Assembly (NCBI GenBank): GCA_021324575.1 | Contig: JAJPIW010000032.1 | Location: 1 to 64,000, forward strand | DNA from: Intrasporangiaceae bacterium | GTDB taxonomy: Bacteria > Actinomycetota > Actinomycetes > Actinomycetales > Dermatophilaceae | Direction of reading: 5' to 3' | Length of the DNA stretch: 64,000 nucleotides | Shown: in pieces, positions 24,550 to 34,767 of the stretch | How the letters are laid out: every line of letters begins with the position of its first letter | Numbering within the stretch: the first letter of the stretch is position 1 | The notes under the pieces: model-generated | What the model was told of the DNA's origin: nothing | Database searches by the model: none | Seen by the model: only the letters and a program-made list of their open reading frames with translations | Translations under genes and position numbers: made by a program

Positions 24550-25128
24550 TCACCCCGTCCGCTCGCTCCAGGCCGTCGTGTCCACGACGACGTCGGCGCG
24601 GTCCCGGACGTGGTCGGCGCCGAACAGCTCCTCCTCGTGCCCCGCCCAGCGGTCCCACTCCCGGGCGAAGACGTCGCCGTCGCGGCTCAGCGCACGCTCC
24701 TTGCGGACCGCGTCGTCGGCCTCCAGCCAGACCACGACGGCGGCGTGGTCGCCGGCGGGATGGGCAGCGGCGCCCACGCCCTCCAGGACGAGCACCTCGG
24801 TCGCGGGGACCACTACCGACGGCCCGGGACGCTCGTCGGTCCAGTTCCATGTCTCGTATGCCGCAGGCCCACCGGCCGCGAGGGGCGCCAGGACGTCGCG
24901 TTCGACCGTCGTCACGGCCGCCGCGAGGCCGTCCCAGCCCGGGTAGACGTCGTCGAGGTGCAGGACCGGCGCGCCGAGAGCGGCAGCCAGCAGCCCGGCA
25001 TACGTCGTCTTGCCCGTTCCGCTCCGCCCGTCGATGGCGATGACTTTCGTTGCCCCACAACGGGGTTGGGCCGACCGGACAAGAGAGACAACACGGTCGA
25101 CGGCATCCGTCAGGCGGTCGGTGGGCAC
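24550..25128 (-). CDS. Uridine kinase-like P-loop NTPase
   Basis: [23 protein letters not shown]. Confidence 0.75.
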   Translation of the reverse strand: MPTDRLTDAVDRVVSLVRSAQPRCGATKVIAIDGRSGTGKTTYAGLLAAALGAPVLHLDDVYPGWDGLAAAVTTVERDVLAPLAAGGPAAYETWNWTDERPGPSVVVPATEVLVLEGVGAAAHPAGDHAAVVVWLEADDAVRKERALSRDGDVFAREWDRWAGHEEELFGADHVRDRADVVVDTTAWSERTG

Positions 25129-25159
25129 GCCGACACGCTACGCGGCATACCCTCGGCGC

Positions 25160-25915
25160 ATGAGTCTGGCCGTGCGGGTGATCCCGTGCCTCGACGTCGA
25201 CGCGGGGCGTGTGGTCAAGGGTGTGAACTTCGAGAACCTGCGCGACGCTGGCGACCCGGTCGAGCTGGCGCGGGCGTACGGCGAGCAGGGCGCCGACGAG
25301 CTGACCTTCCTCGACGTGACGGCAAGCAGCGGCGACCGGGAGACGACCTACGACGTGGTCCGGCGGACCGCCGAGGAGGTCTTCATCCCGCTCACGGTCG
25401 GCGGGGGAGTGCGGACCGTCGACGACGTGGACCGGTTGCTGCGCAACGGTGCCGACAAGGTGGGCATCAACACCGGGGCCATCGCCCGGCCGGAGGTCAT
25501 CGCCGAGATCGCCGACCGCTTCGGGGCTCAGGTGCTCGTCCTGTCGGCCGACGTCCGGCGCGCCCCCGACGGCCATTTCGAGGTGACGACGCACGGTGGC
25601 CGGAAGTCGGCCGGGCTGGAGGCCGTCGCCTGGTGCGTGCGGGCCCAGCAGCTCGGCGCCGGTGAGATCCTGCTCAACTCGATGGACGCCGACGGCACCA
25701 AGGCGGGCTTCGACCTCGACCTGATCCGCGCGGTCCGGGCCGAGGTGTCGATCCCGGTCATCGCCAGTGGTGGCGCCGGGCGGGTGGAGCACTTCGCGCC
25801 GGCCGTCGACGCCGGAGCCGACGCCGTGCTGGCCGCGAGCGTCTTCCACTTCGGCGAGCTGTCGATCGCCGACGTCAAGACCGCTCTGGCTGCCGCCGGG
25901 CACCCCGTGCGCTGA
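25160..25915 (+). CDS. hisF: Imidazole glycerol phosphate synthase subunit HisF
   Basis: [37 protein letters not shown]. Confidence 0.97.
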   Translation: MSLAVRVIPCLDVDAGRVVKGVNFENLRDAGDPVELARAYGEQGADELTFLDVTASSGDRETTYDVVRRTAEEVFIPLTVGGGVRTVDDVDRLLRNGADKVGINTGAIARPEVIAEIADRFGAQVLVLSADVRRAPDGHFEVTTHGGRKSAGLEAVAWCVRAQQLGAGEILLNSMDADGTKAGFDLDLIRAVRAEVSIPVIASGGAGRVEHFAPAVDAGADAVLAASVFHFGELSIADVKTALAAAGHPVR

Positions 25916-25942
25916 GCGCCCTCGGCTGCCCGCGGCCCCAGG

Positions 25943-26593
25943 TCAGCCGCCGAACCCCAGGTCCGCGGCGCTGAGGGCGGCGATGGCCTCCTGGCTCCCG
26001 GTCGCCTCGACCCGAGCGACCCGGATCCGACCGTATGCCGCGAGCAGGAGCTCCCCGACGGGGCCGGCCAGGTGGACCTCGCCGAGGTCGGTCGGTGGGT
26101 GGACGGCATACGGCGTGCGACCGGTCGGCTCGAGTGTGACGCCGACCGGGGAGCTGCGGAACATCAGCACGCCCAGCCGCTTCAGGGTCCGGCCGAGAGC
26201 CCGCTCGACGTCGGCCGGCAGGGTGCGCGGCTCCTGGCCGTTGGCGCGGCGGATGTCCTCGGTGTGGACGTAGAACTCGACGAGGTTAACGGCGTCGTCG
26301 ACGAGGGCCAGTCGCGCTGGGCTCCAGACGGGCGGACCGTTGCGCACGCGGTCCACGAGGGCTGCGAAATCGATGCCGGCCAGCTCGGTCTGGGCCCGTT
26401 CGAGCCGGCCGGCCAGGGCTGGGATCATGATGCCGGGGGCCACGTCCGGCCGCGACTCGCGCAGCACGATGTGGGCGCTGAGCGCGGCGACGTCCCACGG
26501 GTCGCACAGGGTCGCGCCGTGAGCACCGAACTCCTCGGCGGCTGCCACGTAGGCCAGGCGTTCGGAGCGGGCCGGGTTCGTCATGGTCGCCAT
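25943..26593 (-). CDS. TIGR03085-like / maleylpyruvate isomerase N-terminal domain protein
   Basis: MATMTNPARSERLAYVAAAEEFGAHGATLCDPWDVAALSAHIVLRES. Confidence 0.7.
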   Translation of the reverse strand: MATMTNPARSERLAYVAAAEEFGAHGATLCDPWDVAALSAHIVLRESRPDVAPGIMIPALAGRLERAQTELAGIDFAALVDRVRNGPPVWSPARLALVDDAVNLVEFYVHTEDIRRANGQEPRTLPADVERALGRTLKRLGVLMFRSSPVGVTLEPTGRTPYAVHPPTDLGEVHLAGPVGELLLAAYGRIRVARVEATGSQEAIAALSAADLGFGG

Positions 26594-26632
26594 CGTGCCG
26601 CATGCCTCGATACCTCGCGCCTCGCGCCTCCC

Positions 26633-26707
26633 GGCTCCTCGTTCCCCGGCTCCTCGTTCCCCGGCTCCTCGTTCCCCGGCTCCTCGTTCCCCGGCTCCTC
26701 GTTCCCC
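26633..26707. repeat. Tandem repeat, 15-bp unit GGCTCCTCGTTCCCC x5 (VNTR-like)
   Basis: Exact units at 26633, 26648, 26663, 26678 and 26693. Confidence 0.97.
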
Positions 26708-26878
26708 GCACGTGCGGGGTTGTTCAGACCTACCCGCCGGTAACCCCGCCATAACCCCGCACGTGCGGGCTCGGTTGGGCGGGCCCCGCACCGGCGGGCC
26801 CGGTTGGCTGACCCCGCACGTGCGGGGTTGTTCAGACCTACCCGCCGGTAACCCCGCCATAACCCCGCACGTGCGGGG
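26704..26878. repeat. Palindrome array: four CCCCGCACGTGCGGG(G) units, with an exact 66-bp direct repeat (period 108)
   Basis: 26704-26769 and 26812-26877 identical; related palindrome CCCCGCACCGGCGGGC at 26784. Confidence 0.93.
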
Positions 26879-26956
26879 ATAGGCGGGAGTCGGGGGACCG
26901 GCACGTCGGTTTCGCACGGTGAACCGGCGCGGGGACGGCATACGACACCGGGCAGA

Positions 26957-27355
26957 ATGGCCGTCATGCCCCCGCTCGACCCGGCCATTGCCGCGCGCCT
27001 CAAGCGTGACGACTCCGGTCTCGTCGCCGCCGTCGTCCAGCAGCACGACACCGGCGAGGTGCTCATGCTCGGTTGGATGGACGACGAGGCACTGCGGCGC
27101 ACCCTGGTCGAGGGCCGGGTGACGTTCTGGTCGCGCAGCCGGCAGGAGTACTGGCGCAAGGGCGACACCTCCGGCCACGTGCAGTGGGTCCGGTCGGTGG
27201 CCCTCGACTGTGACGGCGACGCACTCCTCGTGCGCGTCGACCAGGTGGGCGCGGCCTGTCACACCGGCGACCGCACCTGCTTCGACGCCGGCGACCTCGG
27301 CGCCACCGCGGGTGAGCAAGTCGGACACGACACCCAGCAGGGGGGAGCGGCGTGA
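26957..27355 (+). CDS. hisI: Phosphoribosyl-AMP cyclohydrolase
   Basis: [56 protein letters not shown]. Confidence 0.97.
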   Translation: MAVMPPLDPAIAARLKRDDSGLVAAVVQQHDTGEVLMLGWMDDEALRRTLVEGRVTFWSRSRQEYWRKGDTSGHVQWVRSVALDCDGDALLVRVDQVGAACHTGDRTCFDAGDLGATAGEQVGHDTQQGGAA

Positions 27356-28896
27356 GCGTTCCCGACCTCGGGTTCGGCCGCACCTGGCCGGACCTGAACC
27401 AGTTCCAGGTCCTCGCCGAGGACCGCCGGGTGATCCCGGTGGTCCGCCGGCTGATGGCAGACGCCGAGACCCCGATCGGGGTCTACCGCAAGCTGGCCCG
27501 CGACGAGCCCGGGACCTTCCTCCTGGAGTCCGCCGAGCATGGCGGCGTCTGGTCGCGGTACTCGATCGTCGGGGCGCGCAGCAGCGCGGTCCTCACCGAG
27601 CAGCGGGGCGAGGCGCACTGGCTCGGCACGCCGCCCGTCGGCGTCCCGACCTCCGGCGACCCGCTCGACGCCGTCCGCGACACCCTCTCGGCCTTGGCGA
27701 CCGACGCCATCGCAGGCCTGCCACCTCTCACCGGCGGCCTCGTCGGCGCGATCACCTACGACGCGGTCCGGCACTGGGAGAAGGTCCCCGACACCAACCC
27801 CGACGTCCTCGGCATCCCGACCATCGCTCTCATGCTCGCCACCGACCTGGCCGTCCTCGACCACGCCGACGGCTCGATCCTCCTCGTCGCCAACGCGGTC
27901 AACTACGACGCGACCGACGAGCGGGTCGACGAGGCTTGGGCCGACGCGGTCGCCCGGCTCGACGCGATGACCGACGCCCTGCGCGCGCCGGCACAGAGCA
28001 CGGTCGCCGCCATCGATGAGATGGTCCGCGACCGGGCCCTGGAGGAGGTGACGAGCAACCTCACCGAGGACGCCTACCTCGCCATGGTCGATGCCGCCAA
28101 GGAGGACATCCGCGCCGGTGAGGTGTTCCAAGTCGTTCTCTCGCAACGGTTCTCGATGCCGTGCCCGGCCGACGCCCTCGATGTCTACCGCGCCCTCCGC
28201 GCCAGCAACCCCAGCCCCTACATGTACCTCTTCCGCTTCCCGCACCCCGACGGTTCGACCTACGAGGTCGTCGGGTCCTCGCCGGAGGCGCTCGTCCGGG
28301 TGGAGGGCCGCCGCGCCATCACCCACCCGATCGCCGGCTCACGGCCCCGCGGCAAGACCCCCGAGGACGACGTCCGGCTCGGCGACGACCTCCTCGCGGA
28401 CCCCAAGGAGCGCTCCGAGCACGTCATGCTCGTCGACCTCGGCCGCAACGACCTGCAACGCGTATGCCGGCCGGGTACCGTCGACGTCGTCGAGCTCATG
28501 CACCTGCGCCACTACAGCCACGTCATCCACATCGAGTCGACCGTGGCAGGTGAGCTCAGGGACGGCAGCACGGCATACGACGCGCTCGTCGCGACCTTCC
28601 CTGCGGGAACCCTCAGCGGTGCACCCAAGCCGCGGGCGATGGCGCTCATCGAGCACTACGAGCCGACCCGCCGCGGCATCTACGGCGGGGTCGTCGGCTA
28701 CCTCGACTTCCACGGCAATATGGACATGGCGATCGCGATCCGGACCGGCCTGCTCAAGGACGGCCTGGCGCACGTGCAGGCCGGCGCCGGGATCGTCGCC
28801 GACTCGGTGCCGCAGTCCGAGCACGACGAGTGCCGCAACAAGGCGGCCGCGGTGCTCCGGGCCGTCGCGTCGGCCCGAGGGTTCACGGCCCCGTGA
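27352..28896 (+). CDS. trpE: Anthranilate synthase component I
   Basis: [33 protein letters not shown]. Confidence 0.97.
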   Translation: MSVPDLGFGRTWPDLNQFQVLAEDRRVIPVVRRLMADAETPIGVYRKLARDEPGTFLLESAEHGGVWSRYSIVGARSSAVLTEQRGEAHWLGTPPVGVPTSGDPLDAVRDTLSALATDAIAGLPPLTGGLVGAITYDAVRHWEKVPDTNPDVLGIPTIALMLATDLAVLDHADGSILLVANAVNYDATDERVDEAWADAVARLDAMTDALRAPAQSTVAAIDEMVRDRALEEVTSNLTEDAYLAMVDAAKEDIRAGEVFQVVLSQRFSMPCPADALDVYRALRASNPSPYMYLFRFPHPDGSTYEVVGSSPEALVRVEGRRAITHPIAGSRPRGKTPEDDVRLGDDLLADPKERSEHVMLVDLGRNDLQRVCRPGTVDVVELMHLRHYSHVIHIESTVAGELRDGSTAYDALVATFPAGTLSGAPKPRAMALIEHYEPTRRGIYGGVVGYLDFHGNMDMAIAIRTGLLKDGLAHVQAGAGIVADSVPQSEHDECRNKAAAVLRAVASARGFTAP

Positions 28897-29486
28897 GCCG
28901 TCTCCTGTCGCGGCTGCTCCGTCCCTCCGGCGTCGTCCTGCTGACTCTCCTCGCAACCCTCGTCATCGTGGCGAGCGGCTCGCGCACGTGGGTCACCGGT
29001 ACGACCGCCGACGCCGTCCTGGGGTCGGCCAGCGTCGCCGCGACCGGGACCGAGGTGGTGGCTGGGCTCGTGGCGCTCGCCCTTGCGGGCGCGGCTGCGG
29101 CCATCGCGGCCGCGACGGCGGGGCGGGTCGGGCGCTGGCCGGCGGTCGTGGTCCTCTGCCTGGTGGCCGTCGGGCTCGCCGTCCAGCTGGGTCGCTTCGT
29201 CGTCGCCCCGGGGGACGCACTGGGTCGGGTGGCTGCCAAACAGCTCGGCCGGACCGGGTCGCTGGGGACCCACCCCACCCTCGGCACCTGGCCGTGGGTC
29301 GCGGTCGGCGCCAGTGTGCTGCTTCTCGCCGCCGCTGCTCTTGCCGTCATGGGGGCGCGCCAATGGGGAGGCCTCGGCCGGCGCTACGAGACTGGCGACA
29401 CCGACGCGGCCGGCCCGCGCGGGCAGCGGGTCCGCAGCGACTGGGACCGGCTCGACGCAGGTGAGGACCCGACCGAGCCCTCCTGA
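28893..29486 (+). CDS. Trp biosynthesis-associated membrane protein
   Basis: Four TM segments between trpE and trpC; SGSRTWVTG near the N-terminus. Confidence 0.8.
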   Translation: MSRLLSRLLRPSGVVLLTLLATLVIVASGSRTWVTGTTADAVLGSASVAATGTEVVAGLVALALAGAAAAIAAATAGRVGRWPAVVVLCLVAVGLAVQLGRFVVAPGDALGRVAAKQLGRTGSLGTHPTLGTWPWVAVGASVLLLAAAALAVMGARQWGGLGRRYETGDTDAAGPRGQRVRSDWDRLDAGEDPTEPS

Positions 29487-29523
29487 CCGGCAGCCCTCAC
29501 CTGGGCCGGCGCTGCGCCCCAGA

Positions 29524-29609
29524 ACCCAGCTTCTGCTAGCAGAAGCTGGGTCACTCAGCACACGTTGCAACCTCTGCTGAGTGACCTAACCGCTGCTAGC
29601 AGAAGTTAG
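29524..29609. repeat. Cluster of three palindromes including a perfect 28-bp palindrome
   Basis: ACCCAGCTTCTGCTAGCAGAAGCTGGGT (29524-29551); CACTCAGCA/TGCTGAGTG (29552-29583); CTAAC-CGCTGCTAGCAGAA-GTTAG (29586-29609). Confidence 0.93.
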
Positions 29610-29764
29610 CGGAGGGGGTGGCCGGGGCGCCGACCCGAGCGCCGGAAAGCCTGAGACGGGGCCGGATGAGGTGTCGCGGGGACAGCGTCAGCCCGGGCCT
29701 GCCACAATGGCCCGCAAGCAAGTTCCCGACACGACCTAGCACCGCGACCCAAGGAGGCCGGCAG

Positions 29765-30001
29765 ATGGCCGAGCACGACCCCCACGACAGCCATGGTCAC
29801 AGCGTCGCCGCCTGGACGGCCGTGGGCATCCTCCTCGTCGCCTCCACGGTGATGTCGGCCGCGGTCCTGTGGCCCAACGTCGCCGTGTTCGTCGTCGGAA
29901 TGGTCATCGCCGTCATCGGTGTCGTCGCGGGCAAATGGCTGTCGATGGCCGGCTATGGCTCCAAGCCCCCCACGCCGCGTGAGACCGTCGAGCTCCACTG
30001 A
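29765..30001 (+). CDS. HGxxPAAW-family small membrane protein
   Basis: DSHGHSVAAWTAVGILLVAS, 78 aa, 2 TM. Confidence 0.75.
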   Translation: MAEHDPHDSHGHSVAAWTAVGILLVASTVMSAAVLWPNVAVFVVGMVIAVIGVVAGKWLSMAGYGSKPPTPRETVELH

Positions 30002-30068
30002 CCTGACGGTCTTCCAGGTCGTCCCGACCGGACCCCCGGGCGGGGAACCCGCGCACCCGCAGGCCGGG

Positions 30069-30464
30069 ATGCTGCGGCGGCTCGCAGGTCCTGCAGCGGT
30101 CGGGCTCGCCGCTGCCGGCCTGGCCACCGCCCTCGCCGTTCGCGACCCGCACGTGAGTGGGTCATGGGGCTACTGCCCGTTCCTCCTGCTCACCGGCCAC
30201 CCGTGCCCCGGCTGCGGCGGTCTGCGGGCCACGAACGACCTGCTCCACGGTGACGTCGCCGCCGCGCTGTCGTCCAACGCGTATGCCGTGCTGTCTCTCG
30301 CCCTGCTCGCCGGCCTTTGGGCGGTCTGGGTCGTGCGGCGGACCCGGGCCACGACGACGGCGCTGCCCATGGCCAGCGGCCGGCTGGGCCTGTGGTGGCT
30401 CGCCGGCCTGCTGGCGTTCGGCGCCCTGCGCCTGCTGCCCGGCCTGTCCGCACTCCAGCCCTGA
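30069..30464 (+). CDS. DUF2752-family membrane protein (start uncertain)
   Basis: [27 protein letters not shown]. Confidence 0.8.
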   Translation: MLRRLAGPAAVGLAAAGLATALAVRDPHVSGSWGYCPFLLLTGHPCPGCGGLRATNDLLHGDVAAALSSNAYAVLSLALLAGLWAVWVVRRTRATTTALPMASGRLGLWWLAGLLAFGALRLLPGLSALQP

Positions 30465-30500
30465 CCGAGGCCTACCAGCCCAGCCGGATACCCTTCCTCC

Positions 30501-31292
30501 ATGCCCACCGTGCTCGACGACATCATCCTCGGCGTCCGGGAGGACCTCGCGGCACGGACGGCGCAGGTGAGCCTCGACGACCTCCAGCGGCGCGTCGACG
30601 CGGTCGCCCCGGCGATCGACGCCGACGCCCTCCTGCGGCGCGAGGACCTCTCGCTCATCGCCGAGGTCAAGCGGTCCAGCCCGAGCAAGGGCGCCCTCGC
30701 GACCATCGCCGACCCGGCGGCCCTCGCGACGGCATATGCCGCGGGCGGCGCGACCGCGATCAGCGTCCTCACCGAGCAGCGCCGCTTCGGCGGGAGCCTC
30801 GCCGACCTCGACGCCGTCCGCGCCGCCGTGTCGATACCGGTGCTGCGCAAGGACTTCATGGTCACCGACTACCAGATCTGGGAGGCCCGGGCCCACGGCG
30901 CCGACATCATCCTGCTCATCGTGGCGGCCCTCGACGACACCGACCTGGCCCGGATGCTGGGCCTCGCCGGACAGCTCGGCATGACCGCGCTCGTCGAGGT
31001 CCACGACGAGGCCGAGACCCAGCGCGCGGTCGACGTCGGAGCCACCGTCATCGGGGTCAACGCGCGCAACCTGAAGACCCTCGAGGTCCACGCCGACACC
31101 TTCTCCCGGCTCTCGCCGCTCATCCCGGCCGGCGTGGTCAAGGTGGCCGAGTCCGGCATACGAGGAAGCAGCGATGCCGCGGCGTATGCCGCCCAGGGGG
31201 CCGATGCGCTCCTCGTCGGCGAGGCCCTCGTCACCGGCGCCGACCCGGCCCAGGCCGTGCGGGACCTCTTCGCCACGAGGGTGGCGTCGTGA
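30501..31292 (+). CDS. trpC: Indole-3-glycerol phosphate synthase
   Basis: [33 protein letters not shown]. Confidence 0.97.
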   Translation: MPTVLDDIILGVREDLAARTAQVSLDDLQRRVDAVAPAIDADALLRREDLSLIAEVKRSSPSKGALATIADPAALATAYAAGGATAISVLTEQRRFGGSLADLDAVRAAVSIPVLRKDFMVTDYQIWEARAHGADIILLIVAALDDTDLARMLGLAGQLGMTALVEVHDEAETQRAVDVGATVIGVNARNLKTLEVHADTFSRLSPLIPAGVVKVAESGIRGSSDAAAYAAQGADALLVGEALVTGADPAQAVRDLFATRVAS

Positions 31293-32482
31293 CCGAGGGA
31301 CGCTTCGGCGACTTCGGCGGACGCTACGTCCCCGAGGCGCTCATCCCGGCCCTGGAGCAGCTCGACGAGGCCCGGTCCAAGGCGATGGTCGACCCTGCGT
31401 TCCTCGGCGAGCTCGAGCGCCTGCACCGCACCTACACCGGCCGCCCGAGCATCATCACCGAGGTGCCGAGGTTCGCGGCCTACTGCGGCGGCGCGCGGGT
31501 CATCCTCAAGCGCGAGGACCTCAACCACACCGGCTCGCACAAGATCAACAACGTCCTGGCCCAGGCGCTGCTCACCCAGCGGATGGGCAAGACTCGGGTG
31601 ATCGCCGAGACCGGCGCCGGCCAGCACGGTGTCGCCACTGCCACGGCCGCTGCCCTGCTCGGCCTCGAGTGCAGGATCTACATGGGCCGGGTCGACACCG
31701 AGCGGCAGGCCCTCAACGTCGCCCGGATGAAGATGCTCGGCGCCGAGGTCGTCCCGGTGAGCCACGGCAGCGCCACCCTCAAGGACGCCATCAACGAGGC
31801 CCTACGCGACTGGGTGACCAACGTCGAGAACACCCACTACCTCATCGGTACCGTCACCGGCCCGCACCCGTTCCCGGAGATGGTCCGCGACTTCCACCGG
31901 ATCATCGGGGTCGAGGCCCGCGCCCAGGTGCTCGACCTCACCGGCCGGCTCCCGGACGCCGTCATCGCCTGTGTGGGTGGCGGCTCCAACGCGATGGGCA
32001 TCTTCCACCGGTTCATCGACGACCCCGGGGTCCGGCTGATCGGGGTCGAGGCCGGCGGGTCGGGCATCGAGTCCGGGCGGCACGCCGCCCGCTTCGCCAG
32101 CGCCGAGCCCGGCGTCCTGCACGGCACGTTCAGCTACCTCATGCAGGACGAGGACGGCCAGACGATCGAGTCGCACTCGATCTCGGCGGGCCTGGACTAC
32201 CCGAGCGTCGGGCCCGAGCACTCCTTCCTCCGCGACAGCGGACGCGCCGAATACCTTTACGCCACAGACGAGCAGGCGATGCGCGCGTTCGAGCTGCTCT
32301 GCAAGACCGAGGGCATCATCCCGGCCCTCGAGTCGGCCCACGCCCTCGCCGGGGCGATGATGGTCGGCACCGACCTCGGCCCCGAGGCGCTCCTCCTGGT
32401 CAACCTCTCCGGCCGCGGCGACAAGGACGTGCACACCGCCGCTGAGTGGTTCGGCCTCCTCGACGAGGAGGCGGGTTCATGA
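31289..32482 (+). CDS. trpB: Tryptophan synthase beta chain
   Basis: [34 protein letters not shown]. Confidence 0.98.
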   Translation: MTEGRFGDFGGRYVPEALIPALEQLDEARSKAMVDPAFLGELERLHRTYTGRPSIITEVPRFAAYCGGARVILKREDLNHTGSHKINNVLAQALLTQRMGKTRVIAETGAGQHGVATATAAALLGLECRIYMGRVDTERQALNVARMKMLGAEVVPVSHGSATLKDAINEALRDWVTNVENTHYLIGTVTGPHPFPEMVRDFHRIIGVEARAQVLDLTGRLPDAVIACVGGGSNAMGIFHRFIDDPGVRLIGVEAGGSGIESGRHAARFASAEPGVLHGTFSYLMQDEDGQTIESHSISAGLDYPSVGPEHSFLRDSGRAEYLYATDEQAMRAFELLCKTEGIIPALESAHALAGAMMVGTDLGPEALLLVNLSGRGDKDVHTAAEWFGLLDEEAGS

Positions 32483-33315
32483 CGTCGTATGCCGGGGAGC
32501 CGGCATACGCAGGCACCTCCCTCGGCGCCGGCGACGTCCTGCGTCGTTGTCGCGAGGAGGGGCGTGCCGCGCTCGTCGGCTACCTGCCGGTGGGCTTCCC
32601 CGATGTCGAGACCTCGGTCCGCGCGGTCGAGGTGCTCGTCGAGTCCGGGGTCGACATCGTCGAGGTGGGTATCCCCTACAGCGACCCGCTCATGGACGGC
32701 TCGGTCATCCAGAACGCCGCGGCGCGGGCACTGGCCGGCGGGGTCCGCGTCGCTGACGTCTTCACGGCGACGGCTGCCGTCCGGGCCAAGGGCGCTCCGC
32801 CGCTCGTCATGACCTACTGGAACCTCGTCCTGCGGATGGGCGTCGACACCTTCGCCGACCGGTTGGCTGCGGCCGGGGGAGCGGGCCTGATCACCCCCGA
32901 CCTGGTTCCGGACGAGGCCGGGGACTGGATCGCGGCGAGCGAGCGCACCGGCCTGGACCGGGTCTTCCTCGTGGCCCCGAGCTCGACCGAGGAGCGGCTC
33001 GCGTGGGTGACGAGCAGCTGCCGCGGCTTCGTGTATGCCGCCTCGACGATGGGCGTGACCGGCGCCCGGACCGCTGTGGGTGGGGGTGCCAAGGAGCTCG
33101 TCGAGCGGACCAAGGCGGTCACCGACCTGCCGGTGTGCGTCGGCCTCGGTGTCTCCAACGGCCAGCAGGCGGCAGAGGTCGCCTCCTTCGCCGACGGCGT
33201 CATCGTCGGGTCGGCCCTCGTGGCCTGCCTCACCGACCGGGAACCCGAGGAGGGGTTGGCGGCGTTGAGCACCCTGACCCGTGAACTGGCCGAAGGCGTG
33301 AGGAACCGCAGGTGA
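32479..33315 (+). CDS. trpA: Tryptophan synthase alpha chain
   Basis: [32 protein letters not shown] overlap with trpB. Confidence 0.97.
   Translation: MTSYAGEPAYAGTSLGAGDVLRRCREEGRAALVGYLPVGFPDVETSVRAVEVLVESGVDIVEVGIPYSDPLMDGSVIQNAAARALAGGVRVADVFTATAAVRAKGAPPLVMTYWNLVLRMGVDTFADRLAAAGGAGLITPDLVPDEAGDWIAASERTGLDRVFLVAPSSTEERLAWVTSSCRGFVYAASTMGVTGARTAVGGGAKELVERTKAVTDLPVCVGLGVSNGQQAAEVASFADGVIVGSALVACLTDREPEEGLAALSTLTRELAEGVRNRR
32486..32509. repeat. Perfect 10-bp inverted repeat CGTATGCCGG-GGAG-CCGGCATACG inside the trpA 5' end
   Basis: Arms 32486-32495 and 32500-32509 are exact reverse complements; each contains the 7-mer word. Confidence 0.95.
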
Positions 33316-33845
33316 CCACAGAGCGCGACCACCGCATGGTGGTCGACGACGACCTGGACGTCGCACCCGACGCGAGCAGCCGGCATACGGCGCTCCTGGA
33401 CGTCGTCGGACTGCTCGCCCGGCTGGTTCTCGGTGGCGTCCTCATCGTCGCCGGCGCCCTCAAGATGGGCAACCCCGAGGGGGCCGCGCGCGCGGTGCAG
33501 GCCTACCGGGTGATGCCCTACGAGGTCGCCACCTACGTCGGATACGCCCTGCCCTACGTGGAGATCATCGTGGGCGCACTGCTCGTCGTGGGTCTGTTCA
33601 CCCGGGTCACGGCGGCGATCGGCGGGATCCTCATGTTCGCCTTCATCATCGGCATCAGCCAGGCCTGGGCTCGCGGCTTCACCATCGACTGCGGCTGCTT
33701 CGGCGGCGGCGGGCAGGTGGCCGCGGCGCAGACGAAGTACCCCCAGGAGATCGCTCGCGACATCGGCCTGGCCCTCTGTGGTGCCTGGCTGGTCCGGCGC
33801 CCGCGATCCTTGGCCAGTCTCGACCGAGCCCTCTTCGGGGCCTGA
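33312..33845 (+). CDS. MauE/DoxX-family membrane protein
   Basis: ARLVLGGVLIVAGALKMGNPEGAARAVQAYRVMPYEVATYVGYALPYVEIIVGALLVVGL; DCGCFGGGG. Confidence 0.85.
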   Translation: MTTERDHRMVVDDDLDVAPDASSRHTALLDVVGLLARLVLGGVLIVAGALKMGNPEGAARAVQAYRVMPYEVATYVGYALPYVEIIVGALLVVGLFTRVTAAIGGILMFAFIIGISQAWARGFTIDCGCFGGGGQVAAAQTKYPQEIARDIGLALCGAWLVRRPRSLASLDRALFGA

Positions 33846-33861
33846 CCCACCAGCCCCACCC

Positions 33862-33919
33862 AGCACTGCCCGACCTAGCACTGCCAGACCCACCACTGCC
33901 GGACCCACCACTGCAGGAG
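33862..33919. repeat. Degenerate ~15-bp tandem repeat (about 4 units)
   Basis: AGCACTGCCCGACCT AGCACTGCCAGACCC ACCACTGCCGGACCC ACCACTGCAGGAG. Confidence 0.8.
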
Positions 33920-33930
33920 ACGCACGAACC

Positions 33931-34767
33931 ATGGCCCAGCGCCCGGACGAGAAGGCCGCCAACGCGCGGCAGGCCAAGATCGACGCCGCCCGCAAGGCGA
34001 GCAAGACCGGTCCCAACAGGATCATTGTCGCCTCGGTGGTCGCCGTCGTCGCCATCATCGCCGTGGTCGCTGGTGTCATCATCAACAGCGAGGCCAGCAA
34101 GAACGCCATCACCCAGGGCGGCAAGGCGCTCCCCGCTGGTGTGAGCGCGATGGGTCAGGGCTGGGTCGCGAACGCCGCGGTCGCCAAGCCCGACGCGCCG
34201 ACATTGTCGATCTACGAGGACTTCCGCTGCCCGGTCTGCCAGGAGCTGGAGAGCGCGTTCGGCTCCGAGATCGAGAAGGCGGCCCAGGCCGGCACGGTCA
34301 AGGTCGCCTACCACTTCAAGACCGTCATCGACAGCCACTACCCGACGGGCAACAGCCAGCAGGCCGCCTCCGACGCGCTGTGTGCCGCCGACGCGGGGGC
34401 CTTCTGGAAGTACCACGACGCCCTCTACGCCAACCAGCCGACGGAGGGCACCGACTTCACCGCCGCCCAGTTCCTGTCCTTCGCCGAGCAGGCCGGGATC
34501 AGCGGCGACAAGCTGAAGACGTTCCAGGCGTGCGTCAAGGCGGGCAAGTACATGAACTACGTCAAGTCGACCGAGGATGCGTCCTTCAAGAACGGCATCA
34601 CCGGCACGCCCGCGGTGTTCCTCAACCACAAGGCCGTCAAGTGGACCGCCTTCCAGACCTCCGCCGGCGACCCGGACCCGGCTGCCTTCGCCGCCATGCT
34701 CACCTCCGGGACGGTGCCGGCCGGCAAGGTCGATGCCGACCTGGCCAAGGCAAAGGACGTCAGCTGA
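33931..34767 (+). CDS. DsbA-family thioredoxin-like protein
   Basis: LSIYEDFRCPVCQELESAF (CPVC), N-terminal TM anchor, GITGTPAVFLN. Confidence 0.9.
   Translation: MAQRPDEKAANARQAKIDAARKASKTGPNRIIVASVVAVVAIIAVVAGVIINSEASKNAITQGGKALPAGVSAMGQGWVANAAVAKPDAPTLSIYEDFRCPVCQELESAFGSEIEKAAQAGTVKVAYHFKTVIDSHYPTGNSQQAASDALCAADAGAFWKYHDALYANQPTEGTDFTAAQFLSFAEQAGISGDKLKTFQACVKAGKYMNYVKSTEDASFKNGITGTPAVFLNHKAVKWTAFQTSAGDPDPAAFAAMLTSGTVPAGKVDADLAKAKDVS

Noticed and set aside
26704-26878. CRISPR-like array (CCCCGCACGTGCGGGG palindromes resemble type I-E repeats)
   Set aside because: The intervening sequences are duplicated rather than unique, spacing is irregular, the repeat is only 16 bp and no cas genes are present.
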